Shown here: piece by piece, positions 18,185-26,258 of the stretch | Position numbering within the stretch: position 1 is the first letter of the stretch | How the letters are laid out: each line of letters opens with the position of its first letter | Assembly (NCBI GenBank): GCA_030605795.1 | Contig: JAUWHR010000037.1 | Span: forward strand, 22,670-86,669 | DNA from: Anaerolineae bacterium | GTDB lineage: Bacteria; Chloroflexota; Anaerolineae; Anaerolineales; E44-bin32 | Length of the DNA: 64,000 nucleotides | Reading direction: 5' to 3' | Notes under the pieces: model-generated | Databases searched by the model: none | Told to the model about the DNA's origin: nothing | What the model saw: only the letters and a program-made list of their open reading frames with translations | Position numbers and translations under genes: made by a program

Positions 18185-20980
18185 ATGCATCGTCTACTTC
18201 TCACACTTATTTTGTTCTGCATATTGTTCTTACCCACACAGGTCGGACAAACACTGCATGAGCAATATACTAAAGATTCTGCATCAGATCTTTTACAGGA
18301 GATGACACCCGAGGAAAAGGTAGGTCAGCTATTCTTGGTGACCTTCAAGGGAAACGCTCCACAACCAGGTGATCCAATCATTGATCTAATCGTTAATCAC
18401 CATATTGCCGGTGTAATTTTTAAAAAAACTAATAATAATTTTGCTGAATCACCGGAAACCCTGAACGAAGCGAGAGCCCTCATTGCACTGCTTCAGGATG
18501 CTGAATACGAAGCTTCGAAGATTGAAACCGAAGTTAGTGCAGATAATGGTAATTCAAGCTACCCAGCCTATATCCCTTTATTCATCACAATCAGCCAGGA
18601 GAGCGGGGACCCGCAATTCACTGAGATACTCTCTGGTGTCACAGAACTACCCTCTGAGATGGCGATCGGTGCAACCTGGGACATTGAAAAGGCGAGGGAA
18701 GTTGGAGAGGTGCTTGGAGCGGAATTGGAGGCGCTGGGTTTTAACCTTCTACTCGGACCAACTCTGGACGTCCTGGAGGAACATCGTTTAATCGGCCCTG
18801 GCGACCTGGGTGTGAGGTCGTTTGGAGGTGATCCGTACTGGGTGAGCGTGATGGGCCGAGCTTATGTCGCCGGTTTGCATGAAGGCTCCCGTGGTCGGTT
18901 AGGTGTGATAGTCAAGCATTTCCCTGGGCTTGGCAGCGCGGATCGCTCTATTGAGGAGGAAGTTGCGACGGTTCGGAAGTCACTCGAGCAACTGAAGCAA
19001 ATTGAATTAGCGCCTTTCTTTGCCATAACGTGGACCAACCCAGGCGAGGCTGAGGATATAGCTGATGGCTTATTAACTTCGCATATTCGATACCAAGGCT
19101 TCCAGGGCAATATTCGTGACACAACCAGGCCAGTCAGCCTGGACCCTCAAGCTCATGCTCAATTGATGGCGCTTGAACCCCTGGCGACCTGGCGGCAGGG
19201 CGGTGGGGTCATGGTAAGCGACTCGCTGGGGTCAAGGGCACTACGCCGGTTCCGCGATCCACTTGAAAGGACATTTACAGCGCATTTAGTTGCCCGTGAC
19301 GCGTTTCTTGCCGGCAATGATCTGCTTATACTTTCAGACTTCAGAAGCACTGATGATCCGGATGAAGTGACTACAATCCGGTCGACGCTGGATTTCTTTG
19401 CTCAGAAATATCGAGAAGATTCTGTATTCGCCCAACGTGTCGATGAAGCTGTGCAGAACATCCTACAACTGAAATTGCGATTATACGGTGATAACTTCTC
19501 GGGTGAAGCAGTGAGGCCGGCCGAGTCGGGAATAACCGAGATCGGCCAAGGCGAGGAGGTTATCCTCCAAGTAGCCAGAGCCGCTGCTTCTTTAATCAGT
19601 CCATCACAAGAGGATATTGCAGAGAGATTGGGTGGGCCTCCACAGTTGAATGAGAGGATTGTGTTCTTCACTGATGTACGTATGTGGGAGCAATGTTCTA
19701 CCTGTGCCCCACAACCCGGGATTGATACCAATGCACTTATGGACTCAGTTCTTGCGCTGTACGGTCAAGCAGCTGCTGGTCAAGTTAGGTCCTGGTATTT
19801 AGAGTCGTTCACCATGGCGGATCTCGCGCATTTCCTGGGAAAACAACCGCCGGTTGTACCAATTGTACCGCTTACACCAGCAGATGAACTTGAAAAGCCC
19901 TTGCAGAACGCAGATTGGCTTGTCTTCTGTGTTCTTGACAGCACTGATCAGGTATTTGGAGCTGATGCCCTGAAATTACTGCTTGACCAGCGGATGGACC
20001 TTGTGCGTAATAGACGAGTAGTGGTATTCGCTTTCGATGTCCCATATGGATTGGATGCCACGGACATCAGCAAGATAGATGTCTACTATGCGCTTTATGG
20101 ACAAGGGCATGCTTTTATTGATGTGACTGCCCGCTTATTTTTCGGCGAACTTTCGGCTTCGGGAGCTCCTCCAGTGAGTGTACCAGGGATAGGATATGAC
20201 CTAATTGAAGCCACATCTCCTGATCCCGACCAGATGATATCCTTAACTGCCTACGTTGATGAGGAAGAGGTTGCCTCGGAGGATCACCCACCAGAATTAT
20301 TGGTTGGTGATCTGATACCCGTGGAGACAGGGGTTATACTGGATGTGAACGCACACCCTGTACCAGACGGGACTGTTGTGGAATTCATTCTCACTCACCA
20401 AAGAGAGAACATCCCTCCGGTTATTATCAAGTCAACTACCACGGATGGGGTGGCTCGTATTAGCGTACAACTTGATCGTCCTGGCTTATTGACGATCTCA
20501 GCTAGAAGCGACCCGGTGCGGAATTCAGAGACCTTTCAACTTAATGTTCAAGGAGATTTGCAGGCTATAGCTACTTCAATCTCGCCAACGCTCGTACCAA
20601 CTGTCACCCTTCTACCAACCACTACCACCTCTTTACCAACATCCACAGCAGTGGTGGGGATCGAGGAGACGAGCTTTCGGGAGGAAAGGTCTGTAGACAT
20701 GGGTATCTTCGATTTGTTGCTTGGTATATTGGGTGTGGCGATGGTCGCTGGGGCGGGTTATATTTCCGCTGAACGCCGGGACGTTACATTGAGCAGCCGG
20801 GTTCGCAGCACTCTACTGCCGATTGTATGTGGTTTAGTGGGATATAACTACCTTGCATTAAATCTTCCCGGCAGTGATGTCCTCCTACAGTCGATGGGAG
20901 CACTGGCTGGAATGGCTTTCGCTTTGGCCGCGGGAGTTGTGGGGCTTTTGATCGCCCAAATTTTGTGTAGGGGAAAATGA
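18185..20980 (+). CDS. Membrane-anchored glycoside hydrolase family 3 protein (NagZ-like, atypical active site)
   Basis: 931 residues. An N-terminal signal or anchor (HRLLLTLILFCILFLPTQ) is followed by a GH3 TIM-barrel domain: MTPEEKVGQLFLVTF, the substrate-binding VKHFPG near residue 242, and VMVSDSLG with the nucleophile Asp346. A GH3 C-terminal-like alpha/beta domain, an Ig-like segment (about 700-790), a Thr/Pro-rich linker and 3 or so C-terminal membrane helices complete it. NagZ enzymes release N-acetylhexosamine from cell-wall fragments. However, the general-acid D-x-H motif expected after KHFPGHGD is replaced by SADRSIEEE, so catalysis may be altered. It converges on the Ser/Thr kinase gene, with stops about six bases apart. 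Confidence 0.85.
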   Translation: MHRLLLTLILFCILFLPTQVGQTLHEQYTKDSASDLLQEMTPEEKVGQLFLVTFKGNAPQPGDPIIDLIVNHHIAGVIFKKTNNNFAESPETLNEARALIALLQDAEYEASKIETEVSADNGNSSYPAYIPLFITISQESGDPQFTEILSGVTELPSEMAIGATWDIEKAREVGEVLGAELEALGFNLLLGPTLDVLEEHRLIGPGDLGVRSFGGDPYWVSVMGRAYVAGLHEGSRGRLGVIVKHFPGLGSADRSIEEEVATVRKSLEQLKQIELAPFFAITWTNPGEAEDIADGLLTSHIRYQGFQGNIRDTTRPVSLDPQAHAQLMALEPLATWRQGGGVMVSDSLGSRALRRFRDPLERTFTAHLVARDAFLAGNDLLILSDFRSTDDPDEVTTIRSTLDFFAQKYREDSVFAQRVDEAVQNILQLKLRLYGDNFSGEAVRPAESGITEIGQGEEVILQVARAAASLISPSQEDIAERLGGPPQLNERIVFFTDVRMWEQCSTCAPQPGIDTNALMDSVLALYGQAAAGQVRSWYLESFTMADLAHFLGKQPPVVPIVPLTPADELEKPLQNADWLVFCVLDSTDQVFGADALKLLLDQRMDLVRNRRVVVFAFDVPYGLDATDISKIDVYYALYGQGHAFIDVTARLFFGELSASGAPPVSVPGIGYDLIEATSPDPDQMISLTAYVDEEEVASEDHPPELLVGDLIPVETGVILDVNAHPVPDGTVVEFILTHQRENIPPVIIKSTTTDGVARISVQLDRPGLLTISARSDPVRNSETFQLNVQGDLQAIATSISPTLVPTVTLLPTTTTSLPTSTAVVGIEETSFREERSVDMGIFDLLLGILGVAMVAGAGYISAERRDVTLSSRVRSTLLPIVCGLVGYNYLALNLPGSDVLLQSMGALAGMAFALAAGVVGLLIAQILCRGK

Positions 20981-20985
20981 GGATA

Positions 20986-21969
20986 TTATTGAAAAGTTGC
21001 AATCGTGGCGACAAGCAGCAGGATCACTGCTGTTGCTGCCAGGAGGCGATCGAATGCCGAAAGTAGAAAAGGTTCAACGAAAGCTGAAGGACTGTGTAGA
21101 AGATAATGTCCTGTAGGTACAGTTTCGAGTAATGCTTGACGAAAGGCCTTAATGTTCTGCGGACGTTTATCTGGATGTAGCTCCATGGCCCATAAAACAG
21201 CGCTCTCCACAGTGGAAGCGATATCAGGGTTTAGATCTCGAAGTGGACGTAATGCGCCTGGCTTAAGGAATCGTTGTTTGGCTTCAGCTGGAGTCTGGTT
21301 GGTCAACAGATGATAGAGCGTAGCACCAAAAGCATAGATATCGCTGCGTACATCGGTGTGGCCCGAATCACCTCCATATTGCTCAAGTGGAGTATATGAG
21401 GCGGTGCCACGACCCTGAATAACCGTGATCGTCATCTCATCGGGAACCAGTTGTTTGACCAAGCCAAAGTCGACTAACTTTAATAGGCCGCTTGGTGTTA
21501 GCTTGAGATTGCTAGGTTTAATATCACGGTGGATTACGGGGGATGGCTGGTTGTGCAAGTATTCCAAAGCATCGGTGAGTTGGGAAGCCCAGGTTAGGAT
21601 ATCTGTTTGTGCAAGGTAACTTCCATCGCGGCGGGTGTTGTCTATCATGGTTTTCAAATCCTCACCTGGGACATAGTCCATCACAAGGTAATCACACTCT
21701 AAGTCGGAAAAAAAGTCCGAAACTTTAGGGAGATTGGGATGATCTAAGCGAGCGAGGAGCGAGGCCTCACGATAGAACTGTTCTCGCCCCTGGTCAAGTG
21801 TTTCCGCGGGAAGGTTAATATCATACTTAACCTCCTTAAGCGCGCAAAGCCGTCCGGGTAGGCGATTGTCTTCCGCCAGATAGATAGAACCCATGCCGCC
21901 ACGGCCAATAATCCGACGGATGATGTAACGATCACGTAGGATCTGTCCTGACTCAAGCGGGTATTGCAA
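20986..21969 (-). CDS. Serine/threonine protein kinase with C-terminal membrane anchor
   Basis: 327 residues. It has a Hanks-type kinase domain with P-loop IGRGGMGSIYLAED, catalytic loop HRDIKPSNLKL, Mg-binding DFGLVKQL and SDIYAFGATLYHLLT. The activation segment SYTPLEQYG is the bacterial variant found where APE is replaced. A single C-terminal hydrophobic helix (AATAVILLLVATIATF) anchors it with no extracytoplasmic sensor domain, so it probably senses a cytoplasmic or membrane cue. It is divergent from the FHA-winged-helix regulator, a natural substrate candidate (inference from PknH-EmbR-like pairs). Confidence 0.93.
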   Translation of the reverse strand: MQYPLESGQILRDRYIIRRIIGRGGMGSIYLAEDNRLPGRLCALKEVKYDINLPAETLDQGREQFYREASLLARLDHPNLPKVSDFFSDLECDYLVMDYVPGEDLKTMIDNTRRDGSYLAQTDILTWASQLTDALEYLHNQPSPVIHRDIKPSNLKLTPSGLLKLVDFGLVKQLVPDEMTITVIQGRGTASYTPLEQYGGDSGHTDVRSDIYAFGATLYHLLTNQTPAEAKQRFLKPGALRPLRDLNPDIASTVESAVLWAMELHPDKRPQNIKAFRQALLETVPTGHYLLHSPSAFVEPFLLSAFDRLLAATAVILLLVATIATFQ

Positions 21970-22005
21970 GGTTGGGCCTCACTTACACAAGGGCAGAGGT
22001 TGCGT

Positions 22006-22059
22006 CAGGTGTTGCTCTAGGCGTGAACCCTGCCCCTGAGAACGGGTTCAGAGCACCTG
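22006..22059. promoter_or_regulatory. Three-segment inverted repeat between the divergent kinase and FHA regulator genes
   Basis: CAGGT (22006), GCTCT (22014) and GAACCC (22025) are matched in order by GGGTTC (22044), AGAGC (22050) and ACCTG (22055), giving 16 base pairs with small bulges. It lies in the 149-bp divergent intergenic region, beside a TATAAT-like element (22077-22072, minus orientation). It could be an operator for the FHA regulator or an RNA hairpin; this is inference. Confidence 0.45.
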
Positions 22060-22118
22060 CAGCTCATTTGCATTATACTCTGTCTCGATCATTTTAGGGG
22101 GGTGGGGAAGGTGGTAGA

Positions 22119-22778
22119 ATGCCAGACAAAATGTATAATGTTCCGGTTCTGATCGCCCAAACTGGCAAACTCCATGGACAAAGTTGGAACCTGGGTAAGG
22201 ATGAGATCATCATTGGACGTGAACCAGACTGTGATGTGGTTGTTCCAGATCGCCAGGTATCACGTCATCATGCCCGTGTATGGCGAACTGCTGATGGGTA
22301 TTTCATTGAGGATCTAGACAGCAAGAACGGAACTCATTTAAATGGCGCCCTCATTCAGAGTCCAATGCTGCTCCAGGATGGCGATGTCATCCAAGTAGCG
22401 CTTGCTCTGTATATAACATTTATTGGAACCGAGTCGACGGTGCCGCTCTCGGTGGCTAATGCTGTACAAAATGGATCAGGGCGGTTGCACATGGTTCCAC
22501 AAGCTCACCGTGTGTTGATAGGAGGAGATGATGTGGAACCTCCGCTCTCACCGCCCCAGTACAGGTTGCTTGAATTATTGTACCGTAATCCGGAACGAGT
22601 TGTCTCGCGGGATGAAATTGCTGAATTAGTGTGGCCTGGAACAATGGGCGTGGGAGTCTCTAACCAGGCCATCGACGCGCTTGTAAGACGGGTGCGCAAC
22701 AGATTGGCTGAGGTTGATCCGGATCATGCTTATGTGGTGACCGTGCGGGGTCACGGTTTCCGTATTGACAATCCTTGA
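22119..22778 (+). CDS. FHA domain-winged-helix transcriptional regulator
   Basis: 219 residues in two parts. Residues ~10-100 form an FHA phosphothreonine-binding domain with IIIGREPDCDVVVPDRQVSRHHARV and DLDSKNGTHLNG, including all the usual Gly-Arg, Ser-Arg-His and Asn-Gly positions. Residues ~125-219 form an OmpR/EmbR-type DNA-binding winged helix (LSPPQYRLLELLYRNPERVV...QAIDALVRRVRNRL...VRGHGFRI). There is no receiver domain, so control is likely by binding a phosphorylated protein or by phosphorylation. It is divergent from a Ser/Thr kinase, the obvious partner. Confidence 0.92.
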   Translation: MPDKMYNVPVLIAQTGKLHGQSWNLGKDEIIIGREPDCDVVVPDRQVSRHHARVWRTADGYFIEDLDSKNGTHLNGALIQSPMLLQDGDVIQVALALYITFIGTESTVPLSVANAVQNGSGRLHMVPQAHRVLIGGDDVEPPLSPPQYRLLELLYRNPERVVSRDEIAELVWPGTMGVGVSNQAIDALVRRVRNRLAEVDPDHAYVVTVRGHGFRIDNP

Positions 22779-22813
22779 TAAGCAGAGTTTCGACTAGCTC
22801 CTGATAGAAAGTA

Positions 22814-22836
22814 AAATGCCCTCCAAGAGGGCATTT
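22814..22836 (-). terminator. Terminator hairpin downstream of tmRNA
   Basis: Perfect 10-bp stem AAATGCCCTC / GAGGGCATTT with a 3-base loop, immediately after the tmRNA 3' end. In the minus direction it is followed by TTAC. It also lies 35 bases after the FHA regulator stop and may serve both directions. Confidence 0.8.
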
Positions 22837-22837
22837 A

Positions 22838-23238
22838 GGTGGAGATGGCGGGAATCGAACCCGCGTCCGTAGGTTTCGGTCACAGAGCTTCTACAAGCAT
22901 AGTCGACCTATTATTTTCTCACCGTCAGGTCGCCAGTCGACGGGCTATCCTGAAGGCCAGCCACTGGAGCCCAAAAGCTCCTCTTTCGCGCTTTGCATGG
23001 CCTACCGCGCGGCACCTTGACACTTTGTCGCCTTACCCCACACCGGCCAAGGAAGCTGTGGGGAGGCGGGTCCTTTTGCTTAGGACCGAGCTCCTCTCTT
23101 AGCGGATTTAGGCCGCAAGGGGAAGAGCTGCTAAGTTAGTGCGTTTGGCACTTATTTTATGTGCGCTGATTTTGCGAGTTCGGCGCCTCTCGGCTTGCAG
23201 TTCTGTGCCAGCCACCTCCGTCGAAACCGATCATCCCC
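22838..23238 (-). ncRNA. ssrA: Transfer-messenger RNA (tmRNA)
   Basis: The 5' end reads GGGGATGATCGGTTTCGACG and the 3' end GGTTCGATTCCCGCC then ATCTCCACC. The acceptor stem pairs GGGGATG with CATCTCC (one G-U), and only CC of the terminal CCA is encoded. The resume codon and tag frame run 23149 to 23108 and encode AKRTNLAALPLAA then TAA, ending in the expected LAA-type degron; with the charged alanine the tag is AAKRTNLAALPLAA. tmRNA with SmpB rescues stalled ribosomes; smpB lies just upstream on the same strand. Confidence 0.95.
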
Positions 23239-23246
23239 ATGATGAA

Positions 23247-23252
23247 ATTATA
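23247..23252 (-). promoter_or_regulatory. Extended -10 promoter of ssrA
   Basis: On the minus strand TGGTATAAT ends eight bases before the mature 5' end of tmRNA. This is a TGn-extended perfect -10. No good -35 is visible at 17 bases, consistent with an extended -10 promoter. Confidence 0.6.
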
Positions 23253-23279
23253 CCATAGAGTATATTTAAAGTATTAAAG

Positions 23280-23352
23280 ATTGCGCATAGCCATAATAAA
23301 TATTAAATTATTATATTTATTTTCAATAAATAATACATAGGCTACACGCAAT
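23280..23352. repeat. 73-bp MITE-like element with ATTGCGCATAGCC terminal inverted repeats
   Basis: The left end ATTGCGCATAGCC (23280-23292) is mirrored by GGCTACACGCAAT (23340-23352), with two mismatches. The interior is nearly pure A+T with no ORF. It lies between the ssrA promoter and the smpB stop. A second full-size copy is at 36795-36866 and a solo end at 18102. Confidence 0.6.
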
Positions 23353-23425
23353 TTTGAACATCACTATATGGCTTCTTTCTCTGCTTGATTAAGCTGAATG
23401 ATTGAATAATTTGAGCAGTTGGTTT

Positions 23426-23890
23426 TTACGATCCCCTGCGTCGCAATGCGCGGGAAATCTCGCGTTCAGCATCTCGCTTGGCGATCTCGCGTCGTTTATC
23501 ATATTGCTTCTTACCCCGTGCCAGGGCGATCTCGATCTTTGCCCGTCCTCGTTTTAAGTACATCATTGTGGGTATCAACGAGTAACCACGGATACGAACT
23601 TTTTCGTACAGACGCCGAATTTCACGCTTATGGAGGAGCAATCTGCGCGGGCGTCGAGGTTCATGGTTTAATGTGCTGGCAGGATCATAGGGCGCAATGT
23701 GGGCATTTACTAGCCATGCTTCATGATCATCGATTCGAACATATGATTCACGCAGACTAACTTGACCTGCACGTACAGACTTGATCTCGCTGCCCTGTAG
23801 TGCAATACCTGCCTCTAGCCTATCAAGCAGGAAATAATCATGAGAAGCTTTTCGGTTGGTTGCCACTACTTTCTTCGCTGAGTCTTTCAT
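23426..23890 (-). CDS. smpB: SsrA-binding protein SmpB
   Basis: 154 residues from MKDSAKKVVATNRKASHDYF. The ATG at 23890 has AAGGA upstream; the longer open frame runs into the protease gene and is not conserved. SmpB signatures are present: LEAGIALQGSEIKSVRAGQVSLRESYV, the LHKREIRRL helix, and the basic tail KKQYDKRREIAKRDAEREI that enters the mRNA channel. It binds tmRNA and Ala-tRNA-like complexes for trans-translation. The neighbouring ssrA gene downstream on the same strand is its RNA partner. Confidence 0.96.
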   Translation of the reverse strand: MKDSAKKVVATNRKASHDYFLLDRLEAGIALQGSEIKSVRAGQVSLRESYVRIDDHEAWLVNAHIAPYDPASTLNHEPRRPRRLLLHKREIRRLYEKVRIRGYSLIPTMMYLKRGRAKIEIALARGKKQYDKRREIAKRDAEREISRALRRRGS

Positions 23891-23897
23891 CAGATCC

Positions 23898-25061
23898 TTA
23901 CTGGTCACGCTGAAGCCAATCAACTGCAGCGAGCATGATGGCATCATGTTCCCCATCATCTATCGTAACCGGAACATCAGGTTGTAGTCCATGTAGGTCC
24001 AATGTGATACCCTGTGGTGTCTTCCAACGAGACGCAGTCACATGTAAGCTTGATTGATCGCTAAGTTCAAGAATAAGCTGTACCGACCCTTTACCAAAGG
24101 TCGGCGTTCCGATCAGCGGAGCCCTATGATTGGCCTGTAGAGCTGCAGCGACAACCTCTGCTGCACTAGCCGTATTTCCGTTGATTAGCACCGCTAGGGA
24201 GATATCCACCGCGTCGCCTTCGGTCTCGACTCGATAAACTTCTTTCACCTCGCCCCGTCGCTCTTCGATCAAGATCAAGCCATCTGAGAGGAAGAAACGC
24301 GCCACGTCAATACCTGAATCGAGCAACCCTCCAGCATTGTCACGTAAGTCGAGCACCAAGGTTTCCATCCCTCGGGATTTGAGGTCCAAGAAGGAATCTT
24401 CAACTTCTTGAGGAGTCTTTTCACTGAAGAGGGTGATCACAATCACGCCGATTTTTAGATCGGTTGGTAGCAGGTAACAAGTGACGGAAGGAATGGGAAA
24501 GGCTTCGCGCACAATATCCAAGATGAGGTCATCATCTCCAATGTTGCGTGATTCCAGGATGAGGTTGACCGAGGTTCCCACAGGACCGCGCACCATTGCT
24601 AAGATCGTCTCGAGGCCGGTGTTTTCTTCAATAAGCTGATAGTCCACCGCGATGAGAATATCCCCCTCCATCACGCCTGCTCGTGCTGCAGGTCCATCGT
24701 CGAAAGGGATGAGATGAACTTTCCTATCCTCACCTCGGGAGAGATATGCACCGATACCTCCATATTCACCAGTCAAGTCATCCGTCTGGATTTCATGAGC
24801 AGCTGGTTCGATATAGGTCGTATACGGATCACCTAATTTATCAACCATCCCGTGGATCATCCCCCGTTCGAGCGTAAGCTGCTCGGGCAATTGGCGCAAG
24901 TAATGATTATCCAATAACCGGTGAGCTTCTTTTAATAGTCCATACTCCTCGGAGCTAGGCGGCCAGATCGTACGCAACTGGTAGCCTGCAAACATCGCTG
25001 ATACTGCAAGGATCAAGCTATATAGCATCCCAAATAGTAATGCTCGTCTCTTGTATCTCAT
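23898..25061 (-). CDS. S41-family C-terminal processing peptidase
   Basis: 387 residues with an N-terminal membrane anchor (RALLFGMLYSLILAVSAMFAG), a PDZ domain around residues 95-180 (YGGIGAYLS...GPAARAGVMEGDILIAVD) and the S41 protease domain. The catalytic serine lies in NGNTASAAEVV, and the lysine in GTPTFGKGSVQ completes the Ser-Lys dyad. Such enzymes (CtpA/Prc) cleave C-terminal tails of extracytoplasmic or tagged proteins. It ends eight bases before smpB, so a functional link with tmRNA-tag degradation is conceivable but unproven. Confidence 0.92.
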   Translation of the reverse strand: MRYKRRALLFGMLYSLILAVSAMFAGYQLRTIWPPSSEEYGLLKEAHRLLDNHYLRQLPEQLTLERGMIHGMVDKLGDPYTTYIEPAAHEIQTDDLTGEYGGIGAYLSRGEDRKVHLIPFDDGPAARAGVMEGDILIAVDYQLIEENTGLETILAMVRGPVGTSVNLILESRNIGDDDLILDIVREAFPIPSVTCYLLPTDLKIGVIVITLFSEKTPQEVEDSFLDLKSRGMETLVLDLRDNAGGLLDSGIDVARFFLSDGLILIEERRGEVKEVYRVETEGDAVDISLAVLINGNTASAAEVVAAALQANHRAPLIGTPTFGKGSVQLILELSDQSSLHVTASRWKTPQGITLDLHGLQPDVPVTIDDGEHDAIMLAAVDWLQRDQ

Positions 25062-25112
25062 TCATCGCCTTCCATAGCGGTGCATTGTAGCATGACATGA
25101 TAATAGCGACCT

Positions 25113-26075
25113 CTAGATCACGGGATACGGAAGGGGTACACCTTTAAGCCCAGCCAGCAGGTTGTCCACGGCCATGTGCGCCATTTTGGTGCGGGTCGCA
25201 GCCCCGGCTGAAGCAATATGGGGTGTGATCAAACAGTTTGGGAGCTCATAAAGGGGGTGGTTAGCAGGTAATGGCTCAGGATCTGTCACATCGAGCCCGG
25301 CGGCATCGATTTCCCTATTTTGCAAAGCATGGAGTAAAGCTTCAGTATCGACCACCTTGCCACGCGAGGTGTTTATCAACAGAGCTGACGGTTTCATCAT
25401 CTTAAGCTGGGGATAGCTGATCAAATGATGGGTCTGATCTGTTAAGGGAACATGTAGTGTGACGATGTCTGCCTGGGTCAGGAGATCATCAAATGCTACA
25501 ATTTTTGCGTTCAACTTATTCTCGACATCGGTTCTTTGTATGCGATCGTGGTAGACCAAATTGGTGCCAAAGGCGGTAATTCGCTCGGCGACTGCCTCGC
25601 CTATTCGACCCATACCTACAATCCCGATGGTCATCCCAAGCAAATCGTGACCAAGGAGAAGACCAGGATCCCAGGTGCTCCACAAACCCGAACGGGCATA
25701 TTCGACCGCCTGTGGTATTCGACGGGCGACACTTAAGATCATAGCCATAGTGAAGTCTGCGGTGGAGTCAGTAAGAACACCGGGTGTATGGCCGACCTGA
25801 ATTCCCCGACGGCGACACGCCTCGAGGTCGATATGCTCATAGCCTACAGACATTGTGCTGATTACACTCAGACGGGGAGCACTTTCCAGAAGATGAGCGT
25901 CAATGCAGTCGGTAAGTAAGCAAAGTAAGCCATCGCAATCTTTGACCATTTGCATCAATTGTATGTGAGCTGGAGGTTGGCGTTCAGTCCAGATAGTAAT
26001 TTTGCCTACGTTGTGAAGTCGCTCAATCGCCGGCTGGGCGATTGTCCGCGTGACAGCAATTCTATGTTTTTCCAT
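25113..26075 (-). CDS. D-isomer-specific 2-hydroxyacid dehydrogenase (glyoxylate/hydroxypyruvate reductase type)
   Basis: About 320 residues from MEKHRIAVTRTIAQPAIERL; this ATG (26075) is preceded by AGGAGGG, whereas the upstream ATG at 26120 lacks a ribosome-binding site. The NAD(P)-binding motif is GIVGMGRIGEAVAERI. The catalytic Arg (INTSRGKVVD), Glu (DVTDPEPLP) and His (ITPHIASA) are all present. It reduces a 2-keto acid such as glyoxylate or hydroxypyruvate, or oxidises the D-hydroxyacid; the exact substrate is not predictable. The gene appears monocistronic. Confidence 0.9.
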   Translation of the reverse strand: MEKHRIAVTRTIAQPAIERLHNVGKITIWTERQPPAHIQLMQMVKDCDGLLCLLTDCIDAHLLESAPRLSVISTMSVGYEHIDLEACRRRGIQVGHTPGVLTDSTADFTMAMILSVARRIPQAVEYARSGLWSTWDPGLLLGHDLLGMTIGIVGMGRIGEAVAERITAFGTNLVYHDRIQRTDVENKLNAKIVAFDDLLTQADIVTLHVPLTDQTHHLISYPQLKMMKPSALLINTSRGKVVDTEALLHALQNREIDAAGLDVTDPEPLPANHPLYELPNCLITPHIASAGAATRTKMAHMAVDNLLAGLKGVPLPYPVI

Positions 26076-26258
26076 TGTCCCTCCTATTTTGAATGGTCTC
26101 AGTATACATAGGAGCAGCATAGCTAGCCATAATCAATAATCCATGCCTTATACCGCGAGATATCTATAACCCATGATAGCCAAAATTTGATATGGGATAA
26201 TTGGCTCATGTAATTCATCAATAGCTTAGCTGTATAATCAACTTAGAGCTTTACTGGG

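Noticed and set aside
22839-23102. An 87-codon plus-strand reading frame
   Set aside because: It runs antisense through the tmRNA gene, whose ends, tag and T-arm are unmistakable; the frame is incidental.
26100-26258. A promoter search in the region between the dehydrogenase and the GAF kinase
   Set aside because: AT-rich sequence with no -35/-10 pair good enough to report.
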